Source of the DNA: Styela clava
Lineage: Eukaryota; Chordata; Ascidiacea; Stolidobranchia; Styelidae
Direction of reading: 5' to 3'
Length of the DNA stretch: 64,000 nt
NCBI RefSeq assembly: GCF_964204865.1
Contig: NC_135262.1
Coordinates: forward strand, 6,820,001-6,884,000
Positions within the stretch are counted from its first letter, which is position 1; every line of letters begins with the position of its first letter. Of this stretch, positions 36,711-51,394 are shown piece by piece. Both the position numbers and the translations under genes were made by a program. The notes beneath the pieces were generated by a model. It was not told the DNA's origin and ran no database searches. It saw only the letters and a program-made list of their open reading frames with translations.

Positions 36711-37007
36711 GGTTTATTTAATTGTTATTAATTTTTTTTTATCATAATGTTTCGTCAAACATGGTGCTAGGGTTACGTCCAGATTTATATGAAAAGACTC
36801 TGTTGCAGAGCTGTCAACAATGCGCTGCAAAAGTCAGACATCAATGCAATTCCTTCTGATGATAAGTAAATTTTTTTCTAAGATGTTTTATGAGATGCCT
36901 CCAAATAATTATTGATAGATAAGACGACGTAGCATCATTTAAATCGTCGCCATGACACGGTAACAAGTTATAATAAATAAATAAAAAATGAAATATAATA
37001 GATTTTT

Positions 37008-40000
37008 TCAAGGACGAGTATAGAGTCCTCCGCTGATCACGAAATTTTCTCCAGTAACATAACTTGAATCATCAGAAGCCAAGTAGGCAGCAAGGCCAGC
37101 ACATTCTTCAGGCTGTGCAAACCTTCCCATCGCAACTGCACTCATAAACTTGTCTCGGGCTTCTTTGTTACTCGCAGGTGCTTGCAAAAACGCTGTGTCA
37201 ACAAGGCCAAGGGTAAGGCAGTTGATACGAATGTTACATTTTAAAAGATCTGGCATAAATGCACGTACCATTGCGTTTATACTCGCTTTTGTTATCGCGT
37301 ACGCCCCGGCATAAGCATGTGTGACGTATGCTCCTACTGTGGAAGATAAAATAATGGAGCCTGGTGCCTTGCTTTTCGCCATGTGCGGGTATATTTCCTG
37401 AATCATTTGAAAATTCGATTTTATATGCACATCATATACTTTATCTAGCACGCTTTCCGGAGTTGACAAAATGTCGAATGGGTGAGGATTGACGCCCGCG
37501 TTTTGAACGAGGATGTTTATCTCTCCCCACTCTTCCAACGTCTTTTCGATCAAGTTTTTCCGATCACTTTTATTTGCAACATGTCCTTGAATTCCCATGA
37601 CCTGTATTACAAAAATTGAAAGTTGCCTATCAGTAACTGCACCCAAATTGCTGAAAAGGTCGGCGGACAAGCGTGTCGCAATGAACTATACTCATACGTC
37701 ATAAAAAATGGTTTTGAAGAATTAGAATGAAACAGCAAAATTTTGGATGCAATGTCGGATTCCATAACGAGCTCGGATAAAATTTGAAATATGAAAGTAA
37801 TACGGTAACATTCTGGGTGGATTTATCTAATTTTTTTCTAAAATGAATTTGGGAACAATTGGTTCAATATTTGCGGAAAAGGCGATTTTTTTATAAACAA
37901 CTACAACAATTTAACAAAACGACACATGTCGTGACAAATAACTAGTCCATTCCAGTTTTAGAGCAATGATCACAAATTTCATATAAACAATCATTTTCAA
38001 AATTGAAAGCAAAAATGCAATGTTCTGCCAAATGAAGAGTACGCTGATACAGGCCTGCAGCTCGTGAAGTAGTTTACATTAAAAATAAAAATATTATGGA
38101 CTTCATGTGAAACAAGTTTCCACAGATACACAGAGCAGAAACGTGGCGTTATTTCTTGAATTATTTACTATTTATCTTCTATTTTCCAGAGTTGAGAGGA
38201 ACGTCAGATCGTAATTTAAAATTCCCAAAATCGTTTGGTCGAGATCGAAAACCTACTTCAGAGTAGAAATTTTGGCTAACTCTGGGCGGGAATCGGATCT
38301 TAAATCGAAGTCTAAAAGATGAAATTCTACAGTCTTGATAACAAGTTGTATTTCTAAAATATGCTGGATTTTATGACTTAAATGGTAGTAATGAACCCCA
38401 TTGTCACAAGATTAGTATACAGGGTGATTGAAAAGTAACTCCCTATTTTAAAATAAATACAATTTATTCAAATGCTATATCATGTTTCATGTTTCTAAAT
38501 TTATGTGTATATATTACTTAATATATGGCAATTTAATTTATGTTCTTGTTTTCCTTTCAGATTTGTTTAAATATTGTTCAATTTCAATCTTTTCAAATTT
38601 ATTTTATTTCAAAACCCTACAAAAATGGCTGGACGTCTTACTCTACAGGAACGTGCCCAGATAGCCGCGCATTATGAAGTTTGGGGATGCATTGTTCAAG
38701 TGCAAAGATGGTGGAGAACTATTAAGGGAAAACATGCCCAAATTGACCCGAAGACGATCAAGAATTGTCATAAAAAACTTATGACCACAGGATCTGTGGC
38801 TGATACTCAAAGAAGCGGTCGTCCTTCCAAATCCAGAGATCCTAAGGTAGTGCAAGTTGTTAAAGAAATGTTTACCCGTAGCCCACATAAGTCAATTCGT
38901 CAAGCAACAAGAGAAAGTGGGCTCTCCTTTCATTGTGTACGTAATGTGCTAAAAAACGAGCTTAAATGGCGTGCTTGGAAGCCGCATTACTGTCAAGCAC
39001 TCTCTGCAGAAGACTTTGACATTCGTATGGAGTTTGGTGAAATAATGTTGGCTTGGTTTAGAGATTGGCCCAACCTTTTTAAAAATATTCTATGGAGTGA
39101 TGAAGCTGTATTCCACATAGGTGGATTTGTGAACCGTCATAACTGCCACTACTGGGCGGAAGAAGATCCTCGTGTTACCTGTGAAAAAATGCAAAATCGA
39201 TCCAAAGTAACGGTATGGTGTGGAATTACTTTTGATAGGATTGTGGGTCCCTTCATTCTTCGCGATACCATGAATGCCGAAAGGTACCTCGCTATGTTGA
39301 AAGATGAAATTTGGCCAATTATCAGTGCTTGGGAAAATATTGAAGATTTGATTTTCATGCAAGATGGAGCTCCTCCACACTTTGCTATTGTTGTTCGTGA
39401 ATGGCTAAATGCTCAATTTCCTGGAAGATGGATGGGTCGTCGCGGTTCGCACGAATGGCCTGCCAGAAGTCCTGACTTAACACCCTGCGACTTTTTTCTC
39501 TGGGGTTGGCTGAAAGAGGAAGTCTACTCAACCAAACCAAGAAATTTGGAAGAACTTGAGGGGCGAATACGTGAAGTTATGACTTCCATCCCGCAAGAGT
39601 TTCTTGCGAAATCAGTTGATGCGATTCCTGGTCGACTTGAGAAGCTGGTGGCAAATAAAGGCGCCCATATTGAATTTTAAATAAAAGCCCATGCATTATA
39701 CTTCCTTCTCATATTCATTAATTGTAGAAATTATATTTTAAAAATAAACTATAGTTTTTTTAAAATAGGGAGTTACTTTTCAATAAGCCCATGCATTATA
39801 CTTCCTTCTCATATTCATTAATTGTAGAAATTATATTTTAAAAATAAACTATAGTTTTTTTAAAATAGGGAGTTACGTTTCAATCACCCTGATATGAATT
39901 TTTGAAATCTCAATCAACTCTAACCTACCTCTAGACCGAGATCCTTCATTTCTTTTTCAGCCCTATCCACGTTTTTCTGCTTTCGACTGCTGACAACAAC

Positions 40001-40165
40001 GCGGGCACCATTTATAGCGAGCCTTTTTGCAATTGCGAGACCTATTCCGTCCGTCCCTGCTGTTACTACTGCAACTCTTCCAACTAGGCTGCCGGGACTA
40101 TCTCGAGAAAAATTTCGACGTGCACATACTTCCACACTTCGTAAAAAATTTGTCCGGCAAAACAT
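37008..40165 (-). CDS. DHRS4-like short-chain dehydrogenase/reductase, two exons
   Basis: Exon 1 is 40165-39929 (79 codons) and exon 2 is 37601-37008 (197 codons plus TGA). The intron is 37602-39928 with a GTAGGT donor and a TACAG acceptor, in phase 0. The joined protein is 276 aa, against 278 for human DHRS4. Visible features are a cofactor loop (TAGTDGIG) and SSRKQKNVDRAEK, typical of NADP-preferring DHRS4; NAGVNP; catalytic Ser in ILSST; YAITK (Tyr-x3-Lys); and NCLTLGLVDT. DHRS4 enzymes reduce retinal and other carbonyls with NADPH. The N-terminus is Arg-rich without acids (MFCRTNFLRSVEVCARRNFS), suggesting a mitochondrial presequence. The C-terminus is TRP, not the SRL-type peroxisome signal of vertebrate DHRS4. 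An intact mariner-like transposon fills much of the intron. Confidence 0.9.
38625..39680 (+). CDS. Mariner-like transposase, intact, 351 aa
   Basis: This enzyme cuts and pastes its transposon through the terminal repeats. The N-terminus (LTLQERAQIAAHYE, TGSVADTQRSGRPS) is the helix-turn-helix region of the DUF4817 type. The catalytic core shows WSDEAVFHIGG (first Asp), FMQDGAPPH (second Asp) and ARSPDLTPCDFFLWG. Counting from QD to the Asp in PCD gives 41 intervening residues, which fits the DD41D (rosa-like) group, while SPD would give 36. The start is taken at 38625 because the family motif begins there; the frame is open upstream to 38574. AATAAA overlaps the stop codon. No stop or frameshift is present, so activity is possible. 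The assignment to the rosa group is inference. Confidence 0.9.
   Translation: MAGRLTLQERAQIAAHYEVWGCIVQVQRWWRTIKGKHAQIDPKTIKNCHKKLMTTGSVADTQRSGRPSKSRDPKVVQVVKEMFTRSPHKSIRQATRESGLSFHCVRNVLKNELKWRAWKPHYCQALSAEDFDIRMEFGEIMLAWFRDWPNLFKNILWSDEAVFHIGGFVNRHNCHYWAEEDPRVTCEKMQNRSKVTVWCGITFDRIVGPFILRDTMNAERYLAMLKDEIWPIISAWENIEDLIFMQDGAPPHFAIVVREWLNAQFPGRWMGRRGSHEWPARSPDLTPCDFFLWGWLKEEVYSTKPRNLEELEGRIREVMTSIPQEFLAKSVDAIPGRLEKLVANKGAHIEF
39685..39884 (+). repeat. Exact-period 100-bp tandem duplication of the mariner 3' end
   Basis: The block beginning AAGCCCATGCATTATAC at 39685 starts again at 39785 with nearly no change, and both copies end in GGGAGTTAC. Only the outer copy is followed by the terminal CACCCTG. 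Confidence 0.9.
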
Positions 40166-40274
40166 TTTTCGAGATATAGTTAGCAGTGGTGTTGAAAAGA
40201 GTTTTTTTTCAGATTTTGGTGCTCAAGCAAATCCCATACAACTAAAAAAATGTATTAGAAAGTATACCAACTGA

Positions 40275-40992
40275 AACAGGAGAGCTATGCTCAAATATAT
40301 GGACACGGAGATCAAAACGAAGTAGCATCGAATCTTTTACATTAGCCTACCGGTAGTCTGACCCCGACATCGCTGAAAGCAGTCACAAAACTACGGCGCA
40401 GTGCACATTTTTGGACACGTACATATGAATCATTTTGTTATTGACAACGAAATGGACATATTGAACGTTTTGTTGTTGTTGATCTCCTTGTTGGTATTTC
40501 TTCTCATCTTCATGTTGTGAAAAAATTGCTTTTCTCACAAACTACTGAACCAATTGCTTTGAAATTTTTAGTGGTTGAAGATTGTATTTTTCACTAGGCT
40601 ATTACGTTCATTTATTTTCAGTAATTTCTGTGACCTCTATGGGATTCGATTTTTGGGTGCGATGACGTCATCAAAATTGAAAAATGTATTTTTTGCTAAG
40701 AGTCCATATCACATATATATTTTTCAAAACTCCCCGTAGGCTTCATGTGATTTGTTTTTCACTTCAAAATTTAGTGTGACGATCTCTTCAAAATTAAGAA
40801 AAATTATTTGTAGCGGTTCTGCGACCTCTCTCGTGCTCCGCGAAATAAGAACTATTTCACCGTAGCGTACAGTAGACTAGGAAATAAGGCACTGTATATA
40901 GTAACGACTGCTCCGTTTTGGATTTCCTATTTATACTTGTATATATACTTTCTTGTATATAGGCTACCATATTTTTGAGCATCGCTCTCTTT
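40275..40992. mobile_element. MITE family C, diverged copy
   Basis: It begins AACAGGAGAGCTATGCTC, contains CAATTGCTTTGAAATT, and ends TTGAGCATCGCTCTCTT. It lies just upstream of the DHRS4-like gene. A further partial copy follows at about 41035-41230. Confidence 0.65.
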
Positions 40993-40995
40993 TTT

Positions 40996-42847
40996 AATTT
41001 CGATAATGCCGTCACACACACAAAAGATCACAGAGCCCACAGAAATTTTTGAAATTAATGAAAGCAATGGCCTTCTAGCGAAAAAAAAATTCAGCAACTA
41101 AAAATTTCAAAGCAAGCGGTCCAGTAGTGATTTTTTCATATCAATAAGAAAAAATACCCACAAGAATAACAACATAATAACAAAAACGATCCATACATAT
41201 GTACATTTCGTGTCCGATAAAAACAATGCGCACAGTCCATGTAACTTAGCACGATGATGACTACCATTTCACCGCGGATCCGAACCTGAAAAGTGTGATT
41301 ACTGGTAAGTCTAGACATCAAAGGGCAACCAAACTTATCAAACGCTCACTTCAACGACGGAAGACAAATAATCATGTTATAAACTTCCTCGTTTCGGTAA
41401 TCAAGCGGTTCCACTGCAGAAAAATAATAAATTAACAAATTTCTCGCTAGCGCGGACCGACTTTTGTTCGCGGCAAGGTGCCTTCTAAGGTGCGCAACTG
41501 CGCCAAACCTGCTCCACCAACCCAATTGCGCAGTAAAATCTCATTCTTGCGCACCTGTACCATCACGGTTTCAAAGCGTGGCTCGCCATACTTTCTAACG
41601 TCTTGCTAGTCTGCACGTTTCATGTTTCACAATTTCATGTTTCACAATTACGCGGTGTAATATTTACTTAGAGGGAACACTGGTCCGCGGACCCGCGATT
41701 GAGAATCACTGCTCTGTTAGTACGGTGTCACTAACCAAAAGCAATCCCGACCAAAGCTATAATATACGGAGTACAAGGTCGTTCGAAGATAGTTGTGTTT
41801 TACGTGTTGTATTTCCAGTAAATCCGTTGCTGTTTCTAGGAATTTCACTGCGATCATGACTAGAATGTTTGACAAGTAAACATTACCGACACATTGAGAG
41901 TAAGTTTTATCCGTGTTTTTCACTTACATTATTTCATTTGATAAATATGTTTAATCAATTACTATTGCCAGACTACATTTCTTGATTTAGTTCATATTAT
42001 CTATATACTTAGCAATGAATCCCAGACTAGTGTTACTCTCGATACAGGTGAATGTATTGAGACCTAAGTATCAAACAATTTAGTAGTTCATTGTATCCAG
42101 GCTTGACTTTATTTTATTACAGTGCTATTTATTATGCTTCGTACAAAAAAGAAGCAAATAAATGTACAAAATGGCTTTGTTACATCCATTCATTTGGTCT
42201 AAAGTTGAATAATATCTTATTTTAAAGAGTATATTTTTCATTTAGTACTTTATTTTAAATCTTTAAAAGTATTTTAACGATAAAAATAGATTACTGACAA
42301 CTCCACAGCAATTCGTTGCCAGTAATGCTTTGTTTGTTTGTATAACAACCAAAGCTTATATATTGGGAAGTCGTTGTTTCCATGTTGCAGACAAGAAATG
42401 TAAATTAAAAGATCAAACCCAATGAAACTCGTTAACGTATCGTCGAAAATCCCAGTGCACCTTACAATTCTGATTGGCAATTTGTATAGGTCAATGCGTT
42501 ACTATTACTGTTTGATTTTCCCCAAATCAGCGTTTTCTGCTAGGCAGTGAATTCCATAAACCTTAAATGTTAAATATGTTCATCAGTTTTGATAGCCCTA
42601 CAGGCTTCATAATGTTTGTTGGTGGTCTTACATCCTGATTGATATATATAGAAATATAGATGAATGAATGTAGCCTACATTGAACACATTTAGTAAGCGT
42701 AATGTTGATCTACTGCATATAATTATATGAAAACAATATTCTATATATTTGTAAGACAATAAATATGAGCTTTGGGTTAACTCCAACATCGCAGGAGAAA
42801 TATTTGGGCCAATTATAAATAATTATTTATTGTTATGCAATTTATAC
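40996..42847. other. No gene recognised; repeat fragments
   Basis: It includes a family C MITE fragment and the right end of a likely hAT element ending GATTGAGAATCACTG near 41713. No exon borders can be supported. Confidence 0.4.
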
Positions 42848-43072
42848 GGTACTCCCGTAGTGTGTGTACCGCGGCGTTGGGGTTAGGGCGTTAGACCATA
42901 ATTTTATACCGATTTTTCTTATTTTAGTTCTATTACGAGTTCGGGGACTGTCTGTGTTAGCCAAGTGAATATACCTACTGCCCACAGGTTTCAGTCCCTC
43001 TACACAACCTTATGTAAAGTAGGCGAACAAAATTAGCTATCTCCATATTGGTACACACACTTCTGGAACGCC
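42848..43072. mobile_element. hAT-type MITE (family B), complete
   Basis: This 225-bp element has ends GGTACTCCCGTAGTGTGTG and (inverted) GGCGTTCCAGAAGTGTGTG. Flanks are ATTTATAC and ATTCATAC, an 8-bp duplication with one mismatch. Confidence 0.8.
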
Positions 43073-44364
43073 ATTCATACTTACTAATTATATTATTAAA
43101 GTTTTAGTAGTATGTTATCTTAAATCAATCTAAACAGAGCTTAGATGATTCGTAAAAGAGTTTACGGAGACGTGTGACGTAAATGATAATTTTGCTGAGG
43201 AGGGCAGAATAAGTTGTTTTGACCTAATTGATTTTTTTAATTTAGATGAAGTCAAACGTGATTAAGCCTTCTTTTCATAAATAATATTTGTACAACATGG
43301 GATTGTCACGCACCTACAACATAGTCCATCTCCAGGTGGCGCTCTCATAGCGTTTTCGACTTTCGAGATCGAATTCATTGGGCAGAAATAAAAGGTATAA
43401 TTCTGTTAGCAGAGCCTTTCGAGTTAATACAGCACATACATAATGGAAAACATTCTAGAACAAAAGAAAACGTATTAAAAAAACTTTTGGGCATCTAACA
43501 GGCTACTTTTTGCAGTATACCCAAGGATAATTATATCTATAAGCTTCAATTGCCAATTCCACTTCATTTCTTATGTTGAAAGATAAAGAAATCTCGTGCA
43601 ACCACAAGGTCGTGAAATACCTATGATGAATGCACTGAAAATGAGTTCGGAAACCACTCATACTACATCTTAAGTCTGGCAAATTACTCTGCAAATTTCA
43701 AATATCATTGTAGATTGACTATTGCAAAAAGTACTCATTTAGGAAATTAGACTGACTGAATCAAAGATTTGGAATTCAAGTTATACTCAAAAGACAGTCA
43801 CAAAAATTTCATTTCTCTTGTTACCAAACTTGCACTGACGACACATTGTGATGAATACTGAATATACTGTATATTGATAACAACAAATCACTGTCATGAA
43901 AAGCATCACAGAGAATAAAGAATTACGTAAAATATGTAAGCGTCAAATATTCACACTTCTCAGTATTATATATATCGTAAATCTGATTAATCTATTATTG
44001 AAAAAGTCTTTCTATAATATAGTTTATCAGCAATTTCAAATTTAATCGAAGGGCATTTTGTGGAAGCATATACAGTTGAATGACCCTAGTGTATTAGAGT
44101 GAATGGGTATAATATTCTTTTTAGGTGTTACAGGATTTATTATGCTCCACAGGCGCAGAAATTCCCAAGAGATTTTGTTGTGACGTGTTCTTCTATTTTC
44201 AATCTGACGAAAACAAGGAGCTGGCATCTTAGTCACGTGAGCTGCGTCGGCGCAATTTCTTTTTTCCATTTGTGCGTGGACTACCGGTACACTACGCAGA
44301 AAGTCAGAAGCAGTCCGTCGTGAAGTAGCCTCATCCACAGTTAGTGTACCCATAAAGCATTATC

Positions 44365-46921
<2,557 letters not shown>

Positions 46922-47275
46922 TCCAAGATTTAAAAAGTTTATCAGTTTTTATTTGGAACATTTTCTACAACCAACCACCAGTGTTTGGTGTGACAATGAA
47001 TCTCATGTTTTGCCAAAATGTGATACCTTTTGCTGACGTGTCATGACTGTCCGTATATTTCTCTCTATATTGCATTTGTGATTTCAATTTTATTCCCTAA
47101 TAGGCCTAGATAAACATTTCCGTCTGAAATATATTCGTATAAAGAAACTCATCGTATGTGTTTTATTAGCAGTACCCCAGATAAATATTAAGCGACAACG
47201 TATATACAAGATCAGATCAAGTCAAGTTTATATTTTCCAACCAGTAAAGAAAACTAAAAAAACATGGGTTCAAAT

Positions 47276-47454
47276 CAGTGGTGGAATTCGAATATTTTGT
47301 CAGCCGGTTCCCTCACAAAAGTTATATTTTTCAGCCGATTCTGTTACAAACAGAATATTGACAGTAACCAGTAATGCCAACCGGTTCGCTGATCTCATAA
47401 AATCCGTGAGACGGTTCTATAGAACCGTTGCGAACCGGCTGAATCCCACCAATG
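47276..47454. mobile_element. hAT-type MITE (family D), copy 1
   Basis: This 179-bp element begins CAGTGGTGGAATTCG and ends GAATCCCACCAATG. It is flanked by GTTCAAAT at 47268-47275 and 47455-47462. The inside has facing AGCCGGTTCC and GAACCGGCTG blocks. Confidence 0.9.
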
Positions 47455-47617
47455 GTTCAAATGTACGTGGGTTCAAATGTACGGTCACCTGAGGTTGGGA
47501 AAGTCAAACAGGCGACAGGGGTAAATTGGCACGTAGTAAGAAAAGCCTGTAATCCGTTAACGTCTGGCCGAGTCTGAGATAGATAAATCAGTTTTTCTTG
47601 GCTTCCATGACATAGCC

Positions 47618-47917
47618 CAGGGCTGCTCAACTGGCGGACGGCGGTCCGAATCCGGACCTTTCAAGTGTTCGATTCGGACTGTGTCTGATTTTTATTTTGG
47701 AGGATTGTCTCCATTTAACTTTGGATATAAAAGAAGTGAAATATTTTGCGGTTACTCAGTTTTCCACAACTCGCGTTTCCTTAACTTTTCAACCGAAAAG
47801 ATAGAGTCACTAAAATATAGTTAGGCGCAGAATGAAACGCATTTTCTGGTCAGAGCGGTACCAGGAATTCTCAAGTTTTGTATACGGACCTTTAGCAAAA
47901 ATAGTTAAGTAGCCCTG
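47618..47917. mobile_element. hAT-type MITE related to the 29883 element
   Basis: It begins CAGGGCTGCTCAACTGG and ends AGTTAAGTAGCCCTG. Flanks (CATAGCC, AATAGCC) are similar but not a clean 8-bp duplication. The internal block GGTCCGAATCCGGACC is shared with 29883-30197. Confidence 0.75.
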
Positions 47918-47930
47918 AATAGCCTACAGC

Positions 47931-48108
47931 CAGTGGTGGGATTCAATTTTTTGTCAAGCGGTTCCATCACAAAAGTCATATTTTTCACCCGGTTCTGTTA
48001 CAAAAAGTCATTTACAGTAACCAGTAATGCTAACCGGTTCGCTGATCTCATAGAATTTCGTGAGACGGTTCTGTAGAACCGGTGCGAACCGGCAGAATCC
48101 CACTACTG
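47931..48108. mobile_element. hAT-type MITE (family D), copy 2
   Basis: This 178-bp element begins CAGTGGTGGGATTCAA and ends GAATCCCACTACTG. It is flanked by CCTACAGC at 47923-47930 and 48109-48116. Confidence 0.9.
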
Positions 48109-48914
48109 CCTACAGCCCTACAAGGTTTCTACATGACGTGTTGCAACAGTTCCAACATATAGTGGAGCGTAACAGCTAGAGCACCTTTCAACATCTGCCA
48201 TTTTTTGCTGACTACTGCTGAAGATGTTATGATTCTTCGGAACTGCTACAAAAATGTAAATGACGCTGGACATCGACGTCCGTTCATTCGAAATGAGACA
48301 GTCAAAAAAGATATATATATATAACAAAAAGGAAATGTTTAGAGGAAGACAACAAACAACCAATAATAAGTCCAAATATATTATTACCTAAAACACTATA
48401 TGCTACAATATGCTTTCCCAGGAAAGCCAGAATGAGTTCGCTGTGATACCTGGAGTGAGAATCAAATAACCTCTAGGTCTGAGAACGAGATATATCAAAT
48501 GTCTGAAGTTACACGATGAATAGACCGGTAGCGCCATAACTGCACCAATGCCCAAAGTCTTTGTCAAACACTTCAACGAGACAATATGTGACACATACGA
48601 TACCGTGTGTCACGTCTTTATTATCAGCTTTCAACGTTACTTTTCCCCAAACAGATATATAATATACACTGTTAATATTGTTTACAGTGTATTATATCGT
48701 ATTCGCCCATACTCTGTAAAACATCATATATAAACGTCGATGAAAATTACATATTATCGGGTATCGGTAATAACATTGGCGATCTTTTTCGGCGGTGCGG
48801 AATAGGCTCCCCATGGACTTCAAATGGGAAAGTGTTGTTGAAAAAGTACAAAAAACTTCAACCTATCACTGATGAAAGGATTTGGACAAAACAAGATAAG
48901 TCGTCTTTATAAAA

Positions 48915-49200
48915 TCTATGGATCAACTGAAGAATCCCCCCCCCCCCCTCGCAGGGTACCCAACTGAAGAATCTCCACCCCAACTAAGACCATCTAACCC
49001 TACCAAATAATTAGTCCAGGTCAAACGAAGGATCAACTGGTATTATCGGCTTAGAGGAGGGGGATATTCTTCAGTTGGGGATCGGAATCAACTGACGAAT
49101 CTCCACTCCAACTAAGACCAACTGAAGAATTTTCCCCTAGGTGAGTCCAACTGAAGAATCTTCTCCCCAGGTGGGTCCGGGGGGAGATTCTTCAGTTGGT
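48915..49200. repeat. Mixed-orientation minisatellite around CAACTGAAGAATC
   Basis: The motif CAACTGAAGAATC occurs near 48917, 48960, 49118 and 49147. A variant CAACTGACGAATC is near 49089, and inverted copies GATTCTTCAGTTG or ATTCTTCAGTTGG are near 49066 and 49184. It is usually followed by TCCACCCCAACTAAGACC. A run of more than ten C follows the first copy. No known family is recognised. Confidence 0.7.
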
Positions 49201-49734
49201 CCAAATCTATGGCAAAAGTGATATCGGTACATGTCTAGTAAGAATACGAATATTTGTGTTACCCTCCGTACTTTACCCAACATGCTACAATGGTATCGCC
49301 GTGTTTCAGCGAGAATAAAAGCTTTATTTTCCAATCTTGATATTGTCTGTAACGACAAGAAAACTAAACAGGACAGCTAACTCAGCATCGATGACCTCTG
49401 CCATCTTGGTTATTGAAAAAAAAAACTATTTGCTTGAAAAACACTCACACCCTTGAAATTTTATTCAAGGTTATTGCTCGTTTACAATTTTTTTTCTAAT
49501 TTTCAACCCAAGAAAGAGGTCGCGAATGATGTATAATTGGTAAAGATTTCAAAACTCCTACTATAAGCATTGCTGGGCTCCTCGCAGTAGTAATCTGCTG
49601 TCTATGCGGGCACGATACCCCAATATCCAAGTGCTTGCGCTTGAATCGACAAACGAGCTAGACTCACCTCACCAATGGTGAGACTCACCATACGCCAACA
49701 GTAACATCGAACTAGGTTCGTGGTCCTCCATGTG

Positions 49735-50065
49735 GTCAATTTACTAGGTCGTTTTTTTCAGCTGGGTTTCCGGAAATTGGGTGTAAATGAAATAACTCAA
49801 TTGTCATTTTGTCTTCCGGGGAGCTTTATTCTAGTAGTAATATTCAAAAAAGAGACCCGAAAAAACTGCGATAGACTAGGCCGGAATTAGCCATCAGTAC
49901 CTGCGAGCATTATGTAGTTAAATATTTTTAATAAAAATTGTGGATTTGAACATGTAAACCAGTTTGTAAGCGCCAACGCTTCAAAATATGCATTACAAAT
50001 TTTGTAATAGTAAAGTATTGGGAAAATATTTCTGGGGTCAAAGGTCGGGGAAATATCCATTGTTT
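49735..50065 (+). repeat. MITE family A, truncated copy
   Basis: It holds blocks of the family (GCGATAGACTAGGCC, TTTTGTAATAGTAAAGTATTG) and ends GGGGTCAAAGGTCGGGGAAA. Confidence 0.65.
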
Positions 50066-50198
50066 GCATTATGGAACCGGAGATGAAAAAAAACAATGAT
50101 ATTTTTTCGACAATTCATGGTTTATATATATAAATGAAGTTTGAAGATTGTTGTATACGGATAAAAATTGTTTATCTCTCTCTTTCCTATCGATTATG

Positions 50199-51265
50199 GA
50201 TGTTTACCGATCGTTGAACCCCGGAATATTCTTTCTATACTTCACCATTGCAAAAATTTTGGAGCTTATTTTGAGAGTGGTTTTGCGACTTGGCGCCTAT
50301 TGTAGCGTACCGGCAGTCTATGTAATAATTATTCAAGTTCAGAATATCTTTCAATATGATCTGACATCAAGTTTCCTGTCAATATTCACTTCAATTTATG
50401 CTATTTTGTTCTATTTATTAATTATCAATCCAAGCAACGATTAATACAACCAAACACTCGAATGAAACGGAAAGCATACAATAAAGCGACAAGTACCAGG
50501 CAGCACAATGCAAGAAAATAGAATATGCACAATAAAAACATTTTGAACAGTACTGATAATAGCTAATTCCCTGACAACAACCAAAAATACAACACTAAAA
50601 TAACTGCAATGGCACTGTACTGAAACAATAATATCACAAAACCACAAACAAACATCCCTGATAACCCACCGGACACTCATGACCAGAATCCAACCGAAAA
50701 CCAACCACACTGTACCAATCACATCACACCACAGCACGCGCTAACAGGATATCAAAGGACAGATCGACAGTGTCACAGCGCCCTCAGGGTCGTCAATACC
50801 AAAATACCAAATATGGAAACAATATCACATGGCATCATTTAACAGATAAAACAAGGTTCGTCACATTATAAACCGGCGTATATGTTTCAAACTATCCAAC
50901 AACCTGTTATTCAAAAGTACCGATGAAGAAGTTTACCCTAGTCCATCACAGCTATTTCCATACTAATATTTAATAATAATTACTGCATTTAAACTAAAAC
51001 TTTTAAAAGAGACGAAATGCTTACGGATTTATTGGATTCATGCTAATATTTTCGAAACACAACTAAAAACTAACAAATAACACGCGAAATTAAGATAATG
51101 TTTACAACCATACGGTACCTAAAAATCTGTCTAAGTGCCTGTGTTACAAAAGTGTCTGAGTGGATGCTGAAACGTCTTTTTTTACGTCAATTATTGCATC
51201 TTGCTAATTGGTCAATGTTACGGAAGTGAACAAGGAAGACGGTGCTCGGGGAAACATTCATAAAC
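50199..51265 (-). repeat. MITE family A copy interrupted by other DNA
   Basis: The left part at 50199-50320 (CACCATTGCAAAAATTTTGG) and the right part at 50870-51265 (AGTCCATCACAGCTATTTCC, then GGTGCTCGGGGAAA) belong to one element. About 550 bp of unrelated sequence separates them. Confidence 0.6.
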
Positions 51266-51394
51266 ATTCATTCATTTCAGTACGATAGGATGAGATTTAC
51301 ATACCTATTTATGATATACTAACTTACTTCAGTACTCCTCAATTTGGTTAATAAGCGAACTGCAAAACCATTGAATACAAAATGCAGAAATGGT

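Larger units (their letters stand above)
38420..39891 (+). mobile_element. Intact mariner-like (Tc1/mariner, DD41D-type) transposon in the DHRS4-like intron
   Basis: The left end CAGGGTGATTGAAAAGTAAC and the right end (inverted) CAGGGTGATTGAAACGTAAC match except for one base over the first 20, and the match continues through CTCCCTATTTTAAAA. TA precedes the left end; on the right the end is followed by ATAT, so the TA duplication is shifted or mutated by one base. The last 100 bp of the 3' end are present twice in tandem. The transposase frame is unbroken. The element lies antisense to the host gene. Confidence 0.9.

Noticed and set aside
37602..37670. Upstream extension of the DHRS4-like exon 2 with its own ATG
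   Set aside because: A TACAG acceptor at 37602-37606 and a matching phase-0 donor of exon 1 show this part is intron; the longer open frame is accidental.
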